A stretch of DNA of 64,000 nt from Propionibacteriaceae bacterium ZF39 (GTDB lineage: Bacteria > Actinomycetota > Actinomycetes > Propionibacteriales > Propionibacteriaceae), in the NCBI GenBank assembly GCA_039565995.1, contig CP154795.1, forward strand, positions 3,782,001 through 3,846,000, written 5' to 3'. Numbering within the stretch: position 1 is the stretch's first letter; each line of letters begins with the position of its first letter. Positions 55,703-63,316 of this stretch are shown piece by piece. A model generated the notes under the pieces. The model saw nothing but the letters and a program-made list of their open reading frames with translations. It did not search any database and was not told where the DNA came from. The position numbers and the translations under genes are program-made.

Positions 55703-57172
55703 GGGTAGGGCTGCGGCGGTGAAGGCTTGGGCTTGTTGTCCGGCGAGGAGTCGGGTTTCGCAGTTGGCTTGGATCGCGGCTTGTTCGAGGGCTGCGACGT
55801 GGGCGTCGAGGTCTTCGATCGTGGTGGCGGTGACGGTGATCAGGCCGGTGTAGCGCAGGATGCCGTGGCCAGCGGTGAGGTCGGCTTCTTGCTGGAGAAC
55901 ATCGTGGTACTCAGCCGTCTGGGCGGCATCCTCGATCTGCCCGATTTTGGCGCGTTGGGCTTGGTCGGAGATGTGCTCGACCTTCTTCTTGCGGATGTCG
56001 CGGGCGGCCTGGTCGGACCGCATGGGAGTGCAGATCAGGGAGAACGACCGTTGGATCCCGCTGGAGAGCAGGATGGGTGAGAGGAAACCTGGGTAGACCA
56101 TGGAGCGCGGCCATTCACTGATCCACAGCACCGCATGGTGGGCGGAATCGGTGCGGATACGACCCCAGGTCTCGTTGACCGCGACCGGTCCGGCGGTAGC
56201 GAGTTGCTGGCCGATCTCGCCGTGGCGTTCCAAAGTGGCGGCGATCGCGGGGTCGTAGGCCGAGCGCAGGATCACGGCGATCTGTCCGGGGGTGAGCCAA
56301 CCGGAAGGGGTGAGGTCGGCTGAGCGGAGCGCGGCGGTAAGGGTGTTCATCTCTTGACGCAGGACGGCAGCTGCTCCACGGATCCCGCCGCCCGCGGTGC
56401 GGATCTGCCTCGCCGCGTTTCTCATGTCGAGGGATACGGAGAGTGTGGTGGCGTGGCGTTCGCCGGCGGGTCCGGCGCGGTCGATGAGTTCGGCGTAGGT
56501 AGTGGCAGCCCAGCTCGTGTCCTCGGGCTGGCCATGGGTGGTCCACCATTCGGCGAGCCCGGTGCCGGAGTCGGGCAGGGTACGTTCCAAGATTTGCAGG
56601 GTGGCGATCCTGCCGGAGCGGCAGACGGTGGCCAGGACGCGGCCCCAGGCGGTGACGCGGCGTTCTTGTTCGGCGGGGTCGAGGAGCACGAACGCGGGGT
56701 GGGTGATTTCGCACACCACCGTGAGCGTGTTCTGGTGGGGGTCGTGGATCATGCCCGCCCCCGTGGTCGGATCCTCGTACTCACGCAGCCGCGCCTGGTC
56801 TCCAGGTAGGGCGAGGGTTCCGGCGGGGCGTGGGGTGACGATGCGACGCCGGTAGAGGAGTTGGCCGATGGTGGTGCGGTAGACCCACCAGCCGGCCACG
56901 GGCACCCACTCAATGACCGGGCGTCCCGCGACAGGTACCCAGGTGAGGAGGACGGCGGTGGCCCAGATGGGGGCGGTGTAGGCCAGCCACATCCCGCCCC
57001 CCGCGTACAGGGCGGTGACGATGGTGGCGATCGCGATCCCGACGGTGACCAGCTGGGCCGCGGACAGGCCAAGCAGGATGCCGCGGCGGGTCAGGCGGGA
57101 GAACTTCACCGGCACCAGCTCCGAACCGGTCGCCTCCGGGTCGTGGCTGTTGTTCTTGTTGCGGCGGCTCAT
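55685..57172 (-). CDS. SCO6880-like conjugation protein (PrgI-like membrane part plus VirB4 N-terminal-like domain)
   Basis: A 495-residue protein. Two membrane helices near the N-terminus (LVTVGIAIATIVTALYAGGG, WLAYTAPIWATAVLLTWVPV) resemble the PrgI/VirB3 module. The remaining residues resemble the VirB4 N-terminal domain: VCEITHPAFVLLDPAEQERR, QILERTLPDSGTGLAEWW, SVSLDMRNAARQIRTAGGGI. The family is typical of actinobacterial type IV secretion genes and couples the pilus base to the separately encoded ATPase. It overlaps the VirB6-like gene upstream by 4 bases. Confidence 0.85.
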   Translation of the reverse strand: MSRRNKNNSHDPEATGSELVPVKFSRLTRRGILLGLSAAQLVTVGIAIATIVTALYAGGGMWLAYTAPIWATAVLLTWVPVAGRPVIEWVPVAGWWVYRTTIGQLLYRRRIVTPRPAGTLALPGDQARLREYEDPTTGAGMIHDPHQNTLTVVCEITHPAFVLLDPAEQERRVTAWGRVLATVCRSGRIATLQILERTLPDSGTGLAEWWTTHGQPEDTSWAATTYAELIDRAGPAGERHATTLSVSLDMRNAARQIRTAGGGIRGAAAVLRQEMNTLTAALRSADLTPSGWLTPGQIAVILRSAYDPAIAATLERHGEIGQQLATAGPVAVNETWGRIRTDSAHHAVLWISEWPRSMVYPGFLSPILLSSGIQRSFSLICTPMRSDQAARDIRKKKVEHISDQAQRAKIGQIEDAAQTAEYHDVLQQEADLTAGHGILRYTGLITVTATTIEDLDAHVAALEQAAIQANCETRLLAGQQAQAFTAAALPLCRQV

Positions 57173-58671
57173 GACTGCGGCTCCTTCCCTGCACTCGGTG
57201 GTGGGGTGTCAGCTGGTGGCGGGTTCGGCACCGGCGCGGACGGCGCCACCTGCTCACCCCCACTCGGTGAAGACGACCCCGGTTGTGAGCTTGAGGGGCT
57301 GGGAGGGGCGGGCTCCGCACTGGCCGACGGGGTGCCCTGCTGTGGCGGCGTTCCACCGGGTGCAGGCGCCGGCGGAGTATTCCCACCATTGCCTGCGCCT
57401 CCGTTGGGGGTGGGGGTGTGGTCGGCGGCGTCGGCAGCGGTCTCGGCCTGCTGACCGAGTTCTGCGCCGGCTTTCGGTCCCGCGATGGCGGCATCCTTGG
57501 CCACCTGTACCCCGATCACGGCCGCGGCCGCAGGACCCGCCGCGGCAGCGGCAGCAGATCCACCCGAGGCCGCCCCCGATCCGGAAGTCCCAGACCCAGC
57601 CGCTCCGCCAGTGCCAGCTCCGGCTCCGCCCTGGGATGCGGAGGGGTTCGGGGTACTCGGTTTCGCCGGCTGCTTCCCGCCACCACCGTTGCTGTCACCG
57701 CCACTGCCGTCGAGGACCTGCTGGGGGTTGCCCGGCTGACGTTCCGGTAGCGGGATGGGGCGGTTGAGGGAATTCTTGGCGTCTTGTTCGGCGCCGATCG
57801 CGTGGTACATGTCGAACCCGACGAAGCTGATGAACCGGTACGTCAGGTAGGGGGCGAACGCGGCCATCGCCATGAGCACCACCCCGGCCAGCGGGTCACT
57901 GATCGAGGACAGGTCCCCATCGATCGGGGCGGCGACCTGGGTGATCGCCACCAGGAACATCACGACCAGCACGAGCTTGGAACAGATCAGCGCGACCACG
58001 AACATCGCCCACTTGCTGATCCACCCCCTCGTGGCGTCCCACGACGAGCCCGACAGGGCCAGGGGTGCGAATGCGATCGCGACCAGCAGCAGGGCCTTGC
58101 GGACCAGCAGAGAGAGCCACACGATTGCTGCGGAGGTGATCGCGAGCCCGGCGAGGAAGATCGTGATGATCGCCCCGACCCCGGGGGCGGCGATGTTGAT
58201 CGCGGCGAGTCCGCCGGCGAGGATCGTGATCTTCTCGCCCATCGATTCGGTGGTTTCCCCGGCGGCTTGGACGATCCCGACACACAGCTGGTCGACCACC
58301 TCCAGCAGCAGCCCAGTCAGCGTGATCACCACGAACGACCCCAACACCGATTTGGCGAGGCCGAGGGCGGCGCGGGTGAGGGCGGTGGGGTCACGTCTGA
58401 TGAGGCCGGTGATGAGTTGGAGGCAGAAGAACAGCAGCATCACGAACACGGCGATGCCGAACAGCAGGTTGTAGACCGACAGGTATCCGTCACTGGTGAT
58501 GTCGACCAGCGTGGAGGCGTCGAAGACGTTCCACACGGCCTCGAACAACCAGCCCGCCGCTGAGCCCATGGCCTGGGCGAGCCAGTCGAACGGGGCCGAC
58601 ACCAGCGACGCGGCGGCCTCACCAGCGGTTTCGCAGACACCTGAGATGACGGGCAGATCACAGATCCCCAC
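57169..58671 (-). CDS. VirB6/TrbL-like membrane channel protein
   Basis: A 500-residue protein from GTG 58671. The first 300 residues contain about six membrane helices (SVYNLLFGIAVFVMLLFFCL, VLGSFVVITLTGLLLEVVDQ, AIITIFLAGLAITSAAIVWL, MFVVALICSKLVLVVMFLV), with conserved-looking FAPLALSGSSWDATRGWISK. The last 170 residues are a disordered Gly/Pro/Ser-rich cytoplasmic or wall-facing tail. The layout matches VirB6-like proteins of Gram-positive conjugation systems. It forms part of the DNA channel. The tail is longer than usual for the class. Confidence 0.85.
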   Translation of the reverse strand: MGICDLPVISGVCETAGEAAASLVSAPFDWLAQAMGSAAGWLFEAVWNVFDASTLVDITSDGYLSVYNLLFGIAVFVMLLFFCLQLITGLIRRDPTALTRAALGLAKSVLGSFVVITLTGLLLEVVDQLCVGIVQAAGETTESMGEKITILAGGLAAINIAAPGVGAIITIFLAGLAITSAAIVWLSLLVRKALLLVAIAFAPLALSGSSWDATRGWISKWAMFVVALICSKLVLVVMFLVAITQVAAPIDGDLSSISDPLAGVVLMAMAAFAPYLTYRFISFVGFDMYHAIGAEQDAKNSLNRPIPLPERQPGNPQQVLDGSGGDSNGGGGKQPAKPSTPNPSASQGGAGAGTGGAAGSGTSGSGAASGGSAAAAAAGPAAAAVIGVQVAKDAAIAGPKAGAELGQQAETAADAADHTPTPNGGAGNGGNTPPAPAPGGTPPQQGTPSASAEPAPPSPSSSQPGSSSPSGGEQVAPSAPVPNPPPADTPPPSAGKEPQS

Positions 58672-58710
58672 CGCACATCACTCCTTCAGATGAGATGACA
58701 CACGGATGGT

Positions 58711-59034
58711 TCAGATGGACTGGCCGACGTTCCAGAAGAAGTTGATCAGCGTGACCGCGGCACCGCAGATGATCGCCGCCCCGCAGGAGACCAGGACGCC
58801 GACCTTGCCGCGGCCGGCCAGGTGCGGGTTGGAGGAGTTCGCACCGAACCCCCACACGATCGCTGAGATGATCAGAGCCAGCACCGACAGGATCAGCCCG
58901 ATCGTCATCACCGCTCCCACGATGTTGCGCAGCTGCGCAATCCCCGGCAGCCCATCATCATTCGGCGTGATGTCCACCTCCATCGGCAGCATCATCGGCA
59001 GCGTGGGCAGGACAGAAGTCATCAGATCAAGCAC
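58711..59034 (-). CDS. Pilin-like small membrane protein (VirB2/TrbC-like)
   Basis: A 107-residue protein. GTG 59034 is chosen because GAGGAG precedes it on its strand. Two membrane helices (VGAVMTIGLILSVLALIISA and VGVLVSCGAAIICGAAVTLI) are separated by a basic loop with HLAGRGKVG, the architecture of VirB2-type conjugative pilins. It is 39 bases upstream of the VirB6-like gene. A relative (60475-60741) lies across the Shedu gene. Confidence 0.7.
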   Translation of the reverse strand: MLDLMTSVLPTLPMMLPMEVDITPNDDGLPGIAQLRNIVGAVMTIGLILSVLALIISAIVWGFGANSSNPHLAGRGKVGVLVSCGAAIICGAAVTLINFFWNVGQSI

Positions 59035-59190
59035 AACAAGCTCCTCACAGACAGAAGGACGAAACGGGCCTGCCCACCGGGATGTGACCGGAAGGGCAAG
59101 CAACCAGGAAAGGTCTGCCTGTCAGGTGCGCCGGACGTCCCGAGTCTGCGCGGCCTCGGTGGGATACTTATCAGCAAGCAAGGAGGCGGC

Positions 59191-60453
59191 ATGTCCCAGG
59201 AATGGTTCGAGGTTGAGCCCGACGAGACCACTTGGATGCAGGGGCGAAAGGTCGATCACACGTATGCTTCCCGAGGTTTCGATCTGAAGCGCTCGGGGTC
59301 GGAGGACGATGGTGCACCCGCAAGATTCGTGTATAAGGTCTTCGACGATGAGGGCCATGAATCAAGTGAGGTCGTGTTCGATGGAGCGGTTTGGCCGATA
59401 GCTGCGTCACCTGCGGGACGTAGCCAGATCAAACTCTTGGTCGCACGGGAAGCCGACCACATCAAGGATCTTTGGATCCAGCAGTTCAAGATGACCAAGT
59501 CCAATGGAGTGCAAGCCGGCAACGTGTTCCACCTGGGTAGTCGCGACGCTCAGGCACTTTGCCAGTTGTTCAGGAACCTGGAATACCTTCCAATCGAAGG
59601 CGAGTTCACCACGCGGATCGATGACGATGTGATCCGAAAGCTCCTTGCTGATCCCGCGGCCTTGGCGGCCTATGACGTTGAACCAGACGTGTTGCGGGCG
59701 ATCGTAGAACAGGATGCATCAGCCACGGACATCGTTGCAGTTGCGGGCCGTCGAGCTGCGGTCTCTCGATTCCGACAGCTTCTAGAGGATCCTGACTACT
59801 TCGAATCTGAGCGACAGAAGCTTGGCGTAAGAGGGGAAGAGGCAGTCTGGCAGAAGCTCTTCGAGGAGCATCCTTGGATTCTCGGGGTCGGACTGTCGCA
59901 CCAGCTGCTGACGTCATGGAGCAGTGAAAAACTAGAGCAGGTCGTCAGCGGATACTCGGTCAACGCAAGCGGGAAACGAGCGGATGCGTTGCTCAGGACT
60001 GGTGGCGTGATTCGGTCAATGGTCTTTGCGGAGATCAAGACCGCGAACTCGGAGCTGCTTGAGCATCGTCCCTACCGTCCCGGCGCGTGGGCGCCCTCTC
60101 GGGAACTTGCTGGTGGTGTCAACCAAGTCCACGCCACAGTTCATGCCGCCACTACAGACATCGGCACACGCCTTGCTTCCAAGGACGAAGACGGTGCTGA
60201 GATTCCTAATGACTGGACCTATCTCTATCAGCCCCGCTCGTTCCTAATTATTGGATCGCTGGAGGAGTTTCTTAGTCCAGGTGGCGGACATCACGTTGAT
60301 AAACTCCGATCCTTTGAACTGTATCGACGCAACATTCTGGCACCGGAGATCGTTACGTTCGACGAGCTCCTCGCCCGCGCCGAGTGGATCGTCGAATTCT
60401 CTGAAACAGATTCTCTGAACGAGCAGTCGTCCAACGACGAGTGTCCGTTCTGA
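59191..60453 (+). CDS. sduA: Shedu (SduA) anti-phage nuclease, DUF4263
   Basis: A 420-residue protein from ATG 59191. The C-terminal half (about 220-400) is the DUF4263 nuclease: FEEHPWILGVGLSHQLLTSW, RADALLRTGG with a PD-(D/E)xK acidic residue, VFAEIKTANSELL with the ExK pair, and GAWAPSRELAGGVNQVHATV. The N-terminal half is variable in the family, as expected for the phage-sensing part. Shedu is a single-protein defence system that nicks or cuts DNA. Its composition is less GC-rich than the conjugation genes on both sides and it lies on the opposite strand, so it is a cargo insertion between two pilin-like genes. Confidence 0.88.
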   Translation: MSQEWFEVEPDETTWMQGRKVDHTYASRGFDLKRSGSEDDGAPARFVYKVFDDEGHESSEVVFDGAVWPIAASPAGRSQIKLLVAREADHIKDLWIQQFKMTKSNGVQAGNVFHLGSRDAQALCQLFRNLEYLPIEGEFTTRIDDDVIRKLLADPAALAAYDVEPDVLRAIVEQDASATDIVAVAGRRAAVSRFRQLLEDPDYFESERQKLGVRGEEAVWQKLFEEHPWILGVGLSHQLLTSWSSEKLEQVVSGYSVNASGKRADALLRTGGVIRSMVFAEIKTANSELLEHRPYRPGAWAPSRELAGGVNQVHATVHAATTDIGTRLASKDEDGAEIPNDWTYLYQPRSFLIIGSLEEFLSPGGGHHVDKLRSFELYRRNILAPEIVTFDELLARAEWIVEFSETDSLNEQSSNDECPF

Positions 60454-60474
60454 GACGTAACCCTAGCTCAGCCG

Positions 60475-60741
60475 CTAAAGTTGATCACCAAGCGCGATTA
60501 GCCAGTTGAGCCAGGTGATGCCGGCGCCTGCGAGGGTGGCGGCGCCGAGGGCGACGAGGAGTCCGGTGCGGGCTTTGGTGGCGGTGGTGTGGTTGCCGTT
60601 CGCTGTGGCGATGGCCCAGGTGATGCCGCTGATGAGCATGGTGAGGACAGCGGTGACGAGTACGAACGTCAAGAGCGCACCGATCACCGTTTGGAGGGTG
60701 GTGTTGTCGCCGAGGGCGCCGAAGTCGGGGTAGATGTTCAC
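60475..60741 (-). CDS. DUF6112-like pilin-type membrane protein
   Basis: An 88-residue protein with two membrane helices (VIGALLTFVLVTAVLTMLIS and TGLLVALGAATLAGAGITWL) separated by NGNHTTATKA. It matches the DUF6112-like pilin-type family found at the start of actinobacterial conjugation operons. The other pilin-like gene (58711-59034) lies on the same strand 1.4 kb away, with the Shedu gene between them. This may be the original first gene of the operon. Confidence 0.75.
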   Translation of the reverse strand: MNIYPDFGALGDNTTLQTVIGALLTFVLVTAVLTMLISGITWAIATANGNHTTATKARTGLLVALGAATLAGAGITWLNWLIALGDQL

Positions 60742-60844
60742 GGGTATCAGCTGCCAACCGGGGATCGCAAGTATTCGAAGCGTTCGAAATCCATGCTGGC
60801 GAGGTGCGCAGGCAGGACCGCCGCCGTCGGGCTAGCGTTGAAGT

Positions 60845-61291
60845 GTGGACGCATGGACTGACGAGCCGGGTGTGGTGGTGTTGCCCGACGGGCGACGCAT
60901 CCGCGGCGTCGGCGTGCGCCGGCCGCGCGGCGATGTGCCTGCCCCCGATTTCGCGGTCTATCTACTTGGCCGTGACCCAGCGCCTGGTCCTTGGCCTCAT
61001 CGCTGGGTGCGGTGGCGAGACTTCCGGCTACCGGACTCGACCGACGACGCGACGACGGCGCTGCGTGAGGCGTGGGAACGTGCCGGTGAGGAGCGAGTCG
61101 AGATCGGGTGTGGCGGCGGCATCGGGCGGACCGGGACGGCTTTGGCGCTGCTGGCAACGATGAGCGGTGTCGCGCCAGAAGACGCGGTGGCGTGGGTCCG
61201 TTCCCACTATCACCGGCGAGCTGTCGAGACGGGCAGGCAACGACGCTGGGTAGAGCAGACCGCGACCTTGCTTCAGACGGAGCGGGAGTGA
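60845..61291 (+). CDS. Cysteine-phosphatase-like protein (Cx5R) of the conjugative element
   Basis: A 148-residue protein from GTG 60845, with TAGCGT closely upstream and no Shine-Dalgarno sequence, so possibly leaderless. The P-loop IGCGGGIGRTG carries C89 and R95 of the C-x5-R tyrosine/dual-specificity phosphatase signature. An acidic segment (LPDSTDDATTALREAWERAG) may supply the general acid. Residues after the loop (TALALLATMSGVAPEDAVAW) fit the helix that follows. Small phosphatases of this type are frequent in actinobacterial mobile elements. The substrate is unknown. Confidence 0.78.
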   Translation: MDAWTDEPGVVVLPDGRRIRGVGVRRPRGDVPAPDFAVYLLGRDPAPGPWPHRWVRWRDFRLPDSTDDATTALREAWERAGEERVEIGCGGGIGRTGTALALLATMSGVAPEDAVAWVRSHYHRRAVETGRQRRWVEQTATLLQTERE

Positions 61292-61300
61292 CCTTGGTCG

Positions 61301-62965
61301 TCAGCGTCGGGCGGCGGCGTAGGTGTTCCAGGCTGAGCCGGTGAGTTCAGCCCAGCGGGTCGCGGTGGTGATGTGGATGCCGATGAGCGAGGCGAACACG
61401 GCGGGCGGGGTCGTGGAGGCCAGGTGCAGTAGCGCGGTGCTCCGGCTGGCGCGGGTGAAGATGCCGAGCTGGTTCATCCGCCGCATGAGTGAAGCGGGAT
61501 GAAGATGGGTGCCCGCGTTCTTGCCAGTGAACAGCCACCGGGCATCAGCCAGGATGCTCGCAGTGCCGAACGGCTTGACGACCGGTAGCGCGGTGACCAG
61601 CCCGTCCAGAGGCGGGATCAGCAGCAGCGGTTCGCGGCCGAGCCGCAGATAGGTTCCCGTGTCGCGGACCTCGATGTCGTCGGTGGTGAGGGCGGCGATC
61701 TTCGCGACGGGCTGGGCATAGAGCAGGATCAGGCAGGCGGCGGCGCGATCCTCGATGCTGGCGACGGTGGAGTCGTGCAGGAGTCGGCGGGCAAGGGCCA
61801 GCTGATCTTCGGCGTCAACCTGATGGGCGGGGTCTTTCGCCGCGACGGGTTCGGGCAACGTGACTCGGGGTAGGTAGCCGCCTCGTGTGAGCCAGCGGAC
61901 GAACCCCAGGCGGGTGCTGCGGCTCGTGCTGAGCCAGGCGTCCACGCAGGCTTGCGGGCAGTCGTCGAGGGTGTGACCGCCCGCGGTCAGGTCGTCGAGA
62001 AAGGCGTGGGCGGTGTGAATGTCGCTGCGGCAGCGTGCGGCGACATGAGCGGTGAGGTGGCCGTGGCGGTTGGTCTTGGCGCGGCCGACGACGTGCCAGC
62101 GGGCATAGCGGGACAGCACGCCGCGCAGCTCGGGATCGGTGATGTCGGCGCCGGCTTCGGCGGCGTGGCGGTGTAGCCGGGCGGCGTTCTCGTCCCGGGG
62201 CGGCAACGCGCCGGAGGCGACGAGCATCGCGCGCAGGTAGGTCACCGAGAACACTTGCGGGCGGGCATCGAGAGCATCGTGTGACAGGTCGAGCCGGCCT
62301 TGAGCGATGTCGGTGAGCAGGTGCAGGCTCGGCAAGTCGTGCCAGTTGTTCAGCAGCGAGCGGGGTTGGCGTAGCTCGGTCAGGGCATCGCGGACGGGTT
62401 TCAGCTCGGGTCGGATCGTGCCGTCCGGGCCGGTGAGCGCGGCGTCGATCTGCTGGGTGGCTTGGCAGGCGAAGCAACGGGGCCGGCCGTGGTTGGTGGT
62501 TCGCCGGCCGAGCGACCGCTGGCCGCAGATGGAGCAGTCGATGACCGGCGCTTGGTAGCAGGTCGGGCAGACGTCCGGGCTCGCGGCGGTCGCTTTCAAC
62601 GCGACTCGCTTGAGCCGGCCGCAGACGCCGCAGGACCGACGCGGGTGCCGGTAGCAGCGAACGCAGAGATTCCGCGATCCATCGGACTTCCCGCCAGCTC
62701 GGGTGGCGAGCGGGCCGATAGTGCCGCATCCCTCGCAAGCATCCTCACCGGCGCGGTTTCGGGCGTAGCAGGTGGTGCAGATAGCGCCGCCGTCGCTGGT
62801 GCGGGCGTTGACTCGCCGCTGCCTGCCGCAGCCGGTGCAGGTCTCCTGGGGTGAGCGGCGGGCGCGGCAAGCCCGACACTCACCCCGGTTGAGTGTGTGG
62901 TTCCAGCGCAGGTTCCTCACCCGTCCGCAGCGGAAACACTCACCGGGGACGATCGTGCTCGCCAT
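61301..62965 (-). CDS. Five-zinc-ribbon protein with degenerate recombinase-like C-terminus
   Basis: A 554-residue protein. Residues 9-172 hold five tandem zinc ribbons of about 30 residues, each CxxC-(about 18-25)-CxxC: CFRC/CRAC, CTGC/CTTC, CEGC/CVRC, CGVC/CPTC and CSIC/CFAC. Residues about 330-554 read like the catalytic half of a tyrosine recombinase (AAACLILLYAQPVAKIAALT) but the first catalytic Arg is absent, and the HxxR box is replaced by TALLHLASTTPPAVFASLIG. A Tyr remains near the C-terminus (AWNTYAAA). It is the third gene of a recombinase operon and is probably a DNA-binding partner of the active recombinase. Gap to the XRE gene is 9 bases. Confidence 0.7.
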   Translation of the reverse strand: MASTIVPGECFRCGRVRNLRWNHTLNRGECRACRARRSPQETCTGCGRQRRVNARTSDGGAICTTCYARNRAGEDACEGCGTIGPLATRAGGKSDGSRNLCVRCYRHPRRSCGVCGRLKRVALKATAASPDVCPTCYQAPVIDCSICGQRSLGRRTTNHGRPRCFACQATQQIDAALTGPDGTIRPELKPVRDALTELRQPRSLLNNWHDLPSLHLLTDIAQGRLDLSHDALDARPQVFSVTYLRAMLVASGALPPRDENAARLHRHAAEAGADITDPELRGVLSRYARWHVVGRAKTNRHGHLTAHVAARCRSDIHTAHAFLDDLTAGGHTLDDCPQACVDAWLSTSRSTRLGFVRWLTRGGYLPRVTLPEPVAAKDPAHQVDAEDQLALARRLLHDSTVASIEDRAAACLILLYAQPVAKIAALTTDDIEVRDTGTYLRLGREPLLLIPPLDGLVTALPVVKPFGTASILADARWLFTGKNAGTHLHPASLMRRMNQLGIFTRASRSTALLHLASTTPPAVFASLIGIHITTATRWAELTGSAWNTYAAARR

Positions 62966-62974
62966 CTGGTCCGG

Positions 62975-63316
62975 TCAGTCCCCAGCAGGCTTGATGACTG
63001 CGCGAGTTGGACGGTTCCGGCTGGGCTTGGACTGCGTGCTGGTGCCGGTGGTGCCGGTCTTGCGTCCGCGCCGCGAGCTGGTGGCGACGTAGGGCTCGAT
63101 CAGGTCGTTGGGGGTGACGTCGAGGATGTCGCAGAGCGCGGCGAGCAGCCGCATGTTCAACCGCTCCGGCTCGCCGGTGACGATCCGGTAGACCTGGGTC
63201 GAGGTCATCACCACGCCCCGGTCGGCCAGCAGCGGCACCAGTTCGGTGGTGGCGTTCATGCCGTGCTCGTTCATGATCTTGCGCAGGTGCCAGTGGTAGG
63301 CGACGGTCTTCGTCAT
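62975..63316 (-). CDS. XRE-type helix-turn-helix regulator
   Basis: A 113-residue protein from ATG 63316, overlapping the recombinase stop by one base (TGATG). Residues about 1-75 are a Cro/C1-like domain (AYHWHLRKIMNEHGMNATTE, LLADRGVVMTSTQVYRIVTG, LNMRLLAALCDILDVTPNDL). A Lys/Arg/Ser/Thr-rich disordered tail follows. It is sandwiched between the two recombinase-like genes, so it probably controls their expression or shapes the synaptic complex. Confidence 0.82.
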   Translation of the reverse strand: MTKTVAYHWHLRKIMNEHGMNATTELVPLLADRGVVMTSTQVYRIVTGEPERLNMRLLAALCDILDVTPNDLIEPYVATSSRRGRKTGTTGTSTQSKPSRNRPTRAVIKPAGD

